A stretch of DNA of 55,231 bases, taken from positions 42,501-97,731 of the forward strand of contig JAXCGZ010021006.1 in the NCBI GenBank assembly GCA_037179515.1. Direction: 5' to 3'. The translations under genes were made by a program, and so were the position numbers. Below, in pieces: positions 11,793-55,231 of this stretch. The notes under the pieces are model-generated. The model searched no databases. It was not told where the DNA came from and saw only the letters and a program-made list of their open reading frames with translations. Each line of letters starts with the position of its first letter. The first letter of the stretch is position 1. The DNA is from Halocaridina rubra. Its lineage: Eukaryota; Arthropoda; Malacostraca; Decapoda; Atyidae.

Positions 11793-11960
11793 GGGCAGCG
11801 ATAACTCGATGGTAGAGCATGCAAGTCAAGAAGTGATTAACGTGGGTTCAATCTTATTGGGTTGTTACTAAGGGCATCCAGCCTTAATCCCCCAGCTCCG
11901 ACATGTCTGTGTCCTTCCCCATTCAAAAGGGGACTAATTATGACACAAAATTTGGGTATT
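11793..11960 (+). repeat. tRNA-derived SINE (family A)
   Basis: A-box-like GATGGTAGAGCATG, B-box-like GGGTTCAATCT, then GGGCATCCAGCCTTAATCCC and CCCATTCAAAAGGGGACTAA. One of the best-preserved copies; it ends about 80 bases before the first coding exon. Confidence 0.75.
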
Positions 11961-12039
11961 ACCTCATTATTAAACTATATCCTTGACCTTAAGAGGCCAG
12001 AAATGGTCAGATTTTTAATAGTTCCCTCATTTTTTCCAG

Positions 12040-53564
<41,525 letters not shown>

Positions 53565-53572
53565 GTAGACTG

Positions 53573-53764
53573 TTATGTACTTGTTTTAACGTGAGTGTGT
53601 CATTTGTGCATTAAAGTGGCGTGTGTTGCTATTGCCCTTTATTGCATACTTATTTTGATTTGTGTGTCATTTGTACGTTAAAGTGGTGTATTACTATTTC
53701 TCTCTATTGTGTACTTGTTTTGAGGTGAATGTGTCATTTGTGAGTTAAAGTGGTGTGTAATAGA
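53573..53764 (+). repeat. 67-bp tandem repeat, almost three copies
   Basis: TGTGTCATTTGTGCATTAAA recurs with period 67 (CATTTG at 53601, 53668 and 53735), together with TACTTGTTTTGA-type blocks. Begins within about 10 bases of the donor of the SPOC exon. Confidence 0.85.
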
Positions 53765-53829
53765 GTTTCCCATGTCTTATTCCTTCAATTGAGGGATAGT
53801 AATATGATTTTAAGGGGTCAGAGGACCTT

Positions 53830-54095
53830 CTTTTTACCATGCAAGAGGGCGAGAGGTAAGCTAGGGAGAAGGTACAGTATAGGGATATGATATGAAAGGA
53901 TATGAGGGCGTGTGGTGGCAGAAGAGGATGCAGGGGATAGGCCGATATTGAATTTGAGGTTTATGGATGTGGTAAAGGAGGACATGAGGTTGTGTGTGGT
54001 GTGACAGAGGAGGATGCCAGTAATCAGAGTGATATGGAAACAGTTGATATAGTGATCCCTTGTGGAAGAAGCCAAAAAACAAAGACGGAGAAGCA
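53830..54095 (+). mobile_element. Decayed fragment of the same tail family, partly duplicated
   Basis: GGTTTATGGATGTGGTAAAG, GAGGACATGAGGTTGTGTG and GACAGAGGAGGATGCCAGT parallel the VxEDMRxxGVxExDA block of the element at 31565-31835; a weaker copy of the same block (GGATATGAGGGCGTGTGG) precedes it at about 53897. Confidence 0.5.
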
Positions 54096-54775
54096 CCTCT
54101 TAAACTGGCATTATATTTCTCAGATTATAAATATAGACATTTTTGCAGGACTAGCATACTCAAAACAAAGACTTAGTGGACAGTGATACATGATTTCAAA
54201 GCTACAAGGAACATAACTGAATACAGTGCAGATTTGCAGAAAACTCTAGTCTATAAGAATATACCATATTGTAGATGAATTAATTTTATTAACAATAATA
54301 AGACACAAGCCAATCCAATGGAGGGAAAATTACTGAAATTGATGTTTAGCAGTGAGGAAGAAATTGAAGTATAGGTCATTGCCTGTTAGTACCCAAATTA
54401 TTGAGATTGGAGCTAGTAGATCAGGGGTTTTCAACCTGGGGTATGCAAGGGGTCTGTCAGGGGTACTCCCCTCCCCATGGGTCATTAGGGGCTACGGCCT
54501 GATTTGCGCTTCAGGCTGTGTGACTGACCATCCGTTGACTAGACTAGTTGAGAAAAAGCAGTTCCAGCTCATTAATTCCCTTTGCAGCAGATGTAATGAT
54601 AACATACTGTTTTGTTTACCCAGATCTTTCCTTAACCATGGAATTTATACTGCACAGCTACAGTCAAAGATTTGTGACTTTTTTCTTTAATTTTCAATGG
54701 AATTGTTTGTTCATACTATATTACTGATTATGGCAGGACGATTATGTTGTAAATTCACTTAAGTATTTGCAAATA
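54096..54775. other. Intron after exon 21, unique segment
   Basis: Contains TCAGGGGTTTTCAACCTGGG and GGGGTACTCC (54421-54470), possibly the end of an old DNA transposon (hAT-like ends often carry CAGGGGTTTTCAACC-type sequence), but no partner end was found. The 112-codon frame here has no domain signal. Confidence 0.4.
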
Positions 54776-54851
54776 CAGTGTTGCCTCCCTTATCGCGGTA
54801 GTTCGGTTCCGGGACCCAGCGCGAACCAGGAAAATCGCGAAGTAGGATCAG

Positions 54852-54855
<4 letters not shown>
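54776..54855 (+). repeat. Solo end of a pogo/Tigger-like element
   Basis: CAGTGTTGCCTCCCTTATCG, TTCGGTTCCGGGACCCAGCG and AAAATCGCGAAGTAGGATCA match, in opposite orientation, the right end of the element at 22068-23543 (23464-23543). It runs directly into a (TA)n array. Confidence 0.7.

Positions 54856-54856
<1 letters not shown>

Positions 54857-54930
<74 letters not shown>
54857..54930 (+). repeat. (TA)n then (CA)n array
   Basis: About 68 bases of TA ending in CACACA, between a Tigger-like end and a non-LTR-like 3' end. Confidence 0.97.
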
Positions 54931-54931
<1 letters not shown>

Positions 54932-54971
54932 TAGGACAGGCCAAAAATTATAAAATAAAACGGCCTTTATC

Positions 54972-55185
54972 AAAGTCAAAGTCAAAGTCAAAAACTTTAT
55001 TCCATCAAAAATGGCTATTACATGATAATTATCAGGCTGAAAAGAGAAACAGAGATGGAGAGTGGGATGACCTGTCAGATGTGAAGGGATTATAAAAGAT
55101 GTGTAATGAATATCCAGCTCTCTGCTGGGTTTACTATACCTCTGCATTACCTTCATGATGTCTATTCTAAAACTTCTCCTTAGAT
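54972..55185 (-). repeat. Non-LTR 3' end with (TTTGAC)n tail, minus strand
   Basis: CAAAGTCAAAGTCAAAGTCA then AAAACTTTATTCCATCAAAA on plus reads on minus as ...GATGGAATAAAGTTTTTGAC repeated, a polyadenylation-like signal plus hexamer tail typical of CR1-like 3' ends. No coding is seen before the window ends. Confidence 0.5.
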
Positions 55186-55231
55186 CTTATTATTATTATT
55201 ATTGGCAACAATAATTTTCCTTTGATGATGA

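Larger units (their letters stand above)
10852..12039. other. End of intron 1
   Basis: Holds the MITE at 11230-11572 and the SINE at 11793-11960; the rest is AT-rich unique sequence with an 8-T/10-G run at about 10912-10931. Confidence 0.6.

Noticed and set aside
54352..54690. 112-codon ORF near the right end
   Set aside because: No recognisable motif; overlaps sequence that resembles a transposon end.

Overview
The window is a piece of animal nuclear genome, most likely an arthropod and by my reading probably a decapod crustacean. The reasons are long AT-rich introns with GT-AG splice sites, very long (TA)n and (AG/CT)n arrays, dense short interspersed repeats, and decayed non-LTR, Ty3/gypsy-like and pogo/Tigger-like elements. 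The species assignment is inference. No prokaryotic features, rRNA genes or CRISPR arrays are visible.

One large plus-strand gene runs through almost the whole window. I rebuilt 20 coding exons (12040 to 53564) whose splice phases agree at every junction. They encode at least 2,261 residues, and the reading frame is still open at the right edge. The domain order is: acidic and RGR-rich N-terminal half with coiled coils; an RRSGR-type basic motif; a PHD finger; a small Cys/His motif of the kind seen in DIDO; a TFIIS-central-like domain (TFS2M); a KDR/RS-like charged exon; a proline-rich linker; and the start of a SPOC domain. This is the DIDO1/PHF3 family (Drosophila pps), chromatin-reading regulators associated with RNA polymerase II. 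A plausible non-coding first exon ends at 1714, so the promoter probably lies near 1.5-1.6 kb.

The rest is introns full of mobile DNA. Intron 1 carries a minus-strand LTR retrotransposon (5105-10851) with recognisable LTRs, a polypurine tract, gag zinc knuckles and an integrase core. A 5'-truncated RNase H-bearing non-LTR element is nested inside it. A second non-LTR family occurs as copies at 23.8-25.0 kb (minus), 27.7-29.0 kb (plus), 39.6 kb (minus fragment) and 40.6-43.6 kb (plus). Also present are a pogo/Tigger-like element with a transposase remnant, three related MITEs, a 708-bp inverted-repeat element, about nine copies of a tRNA-derived SINE, five copies of a second short repeat family, several intronic minisatellites and eight (TA)n arrays.

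The most interesting points are: (1) inverted non-LTR copies flank exactly the two PHD exons, whose joint loss would keep the frame; (2) a 13-codon exon lies in a perfect-looking 323-bp tandem duplication; (3) the LTR element has gag and integrase fused in one frame with protease/RT missing; (4) a 152-codon minus-strand ORF with a membrane segment sits inside an intron. Coordinates of repeats are by eye and approximate to roughly 5-20 bases; exon borders are exact for the splice sites chosen.
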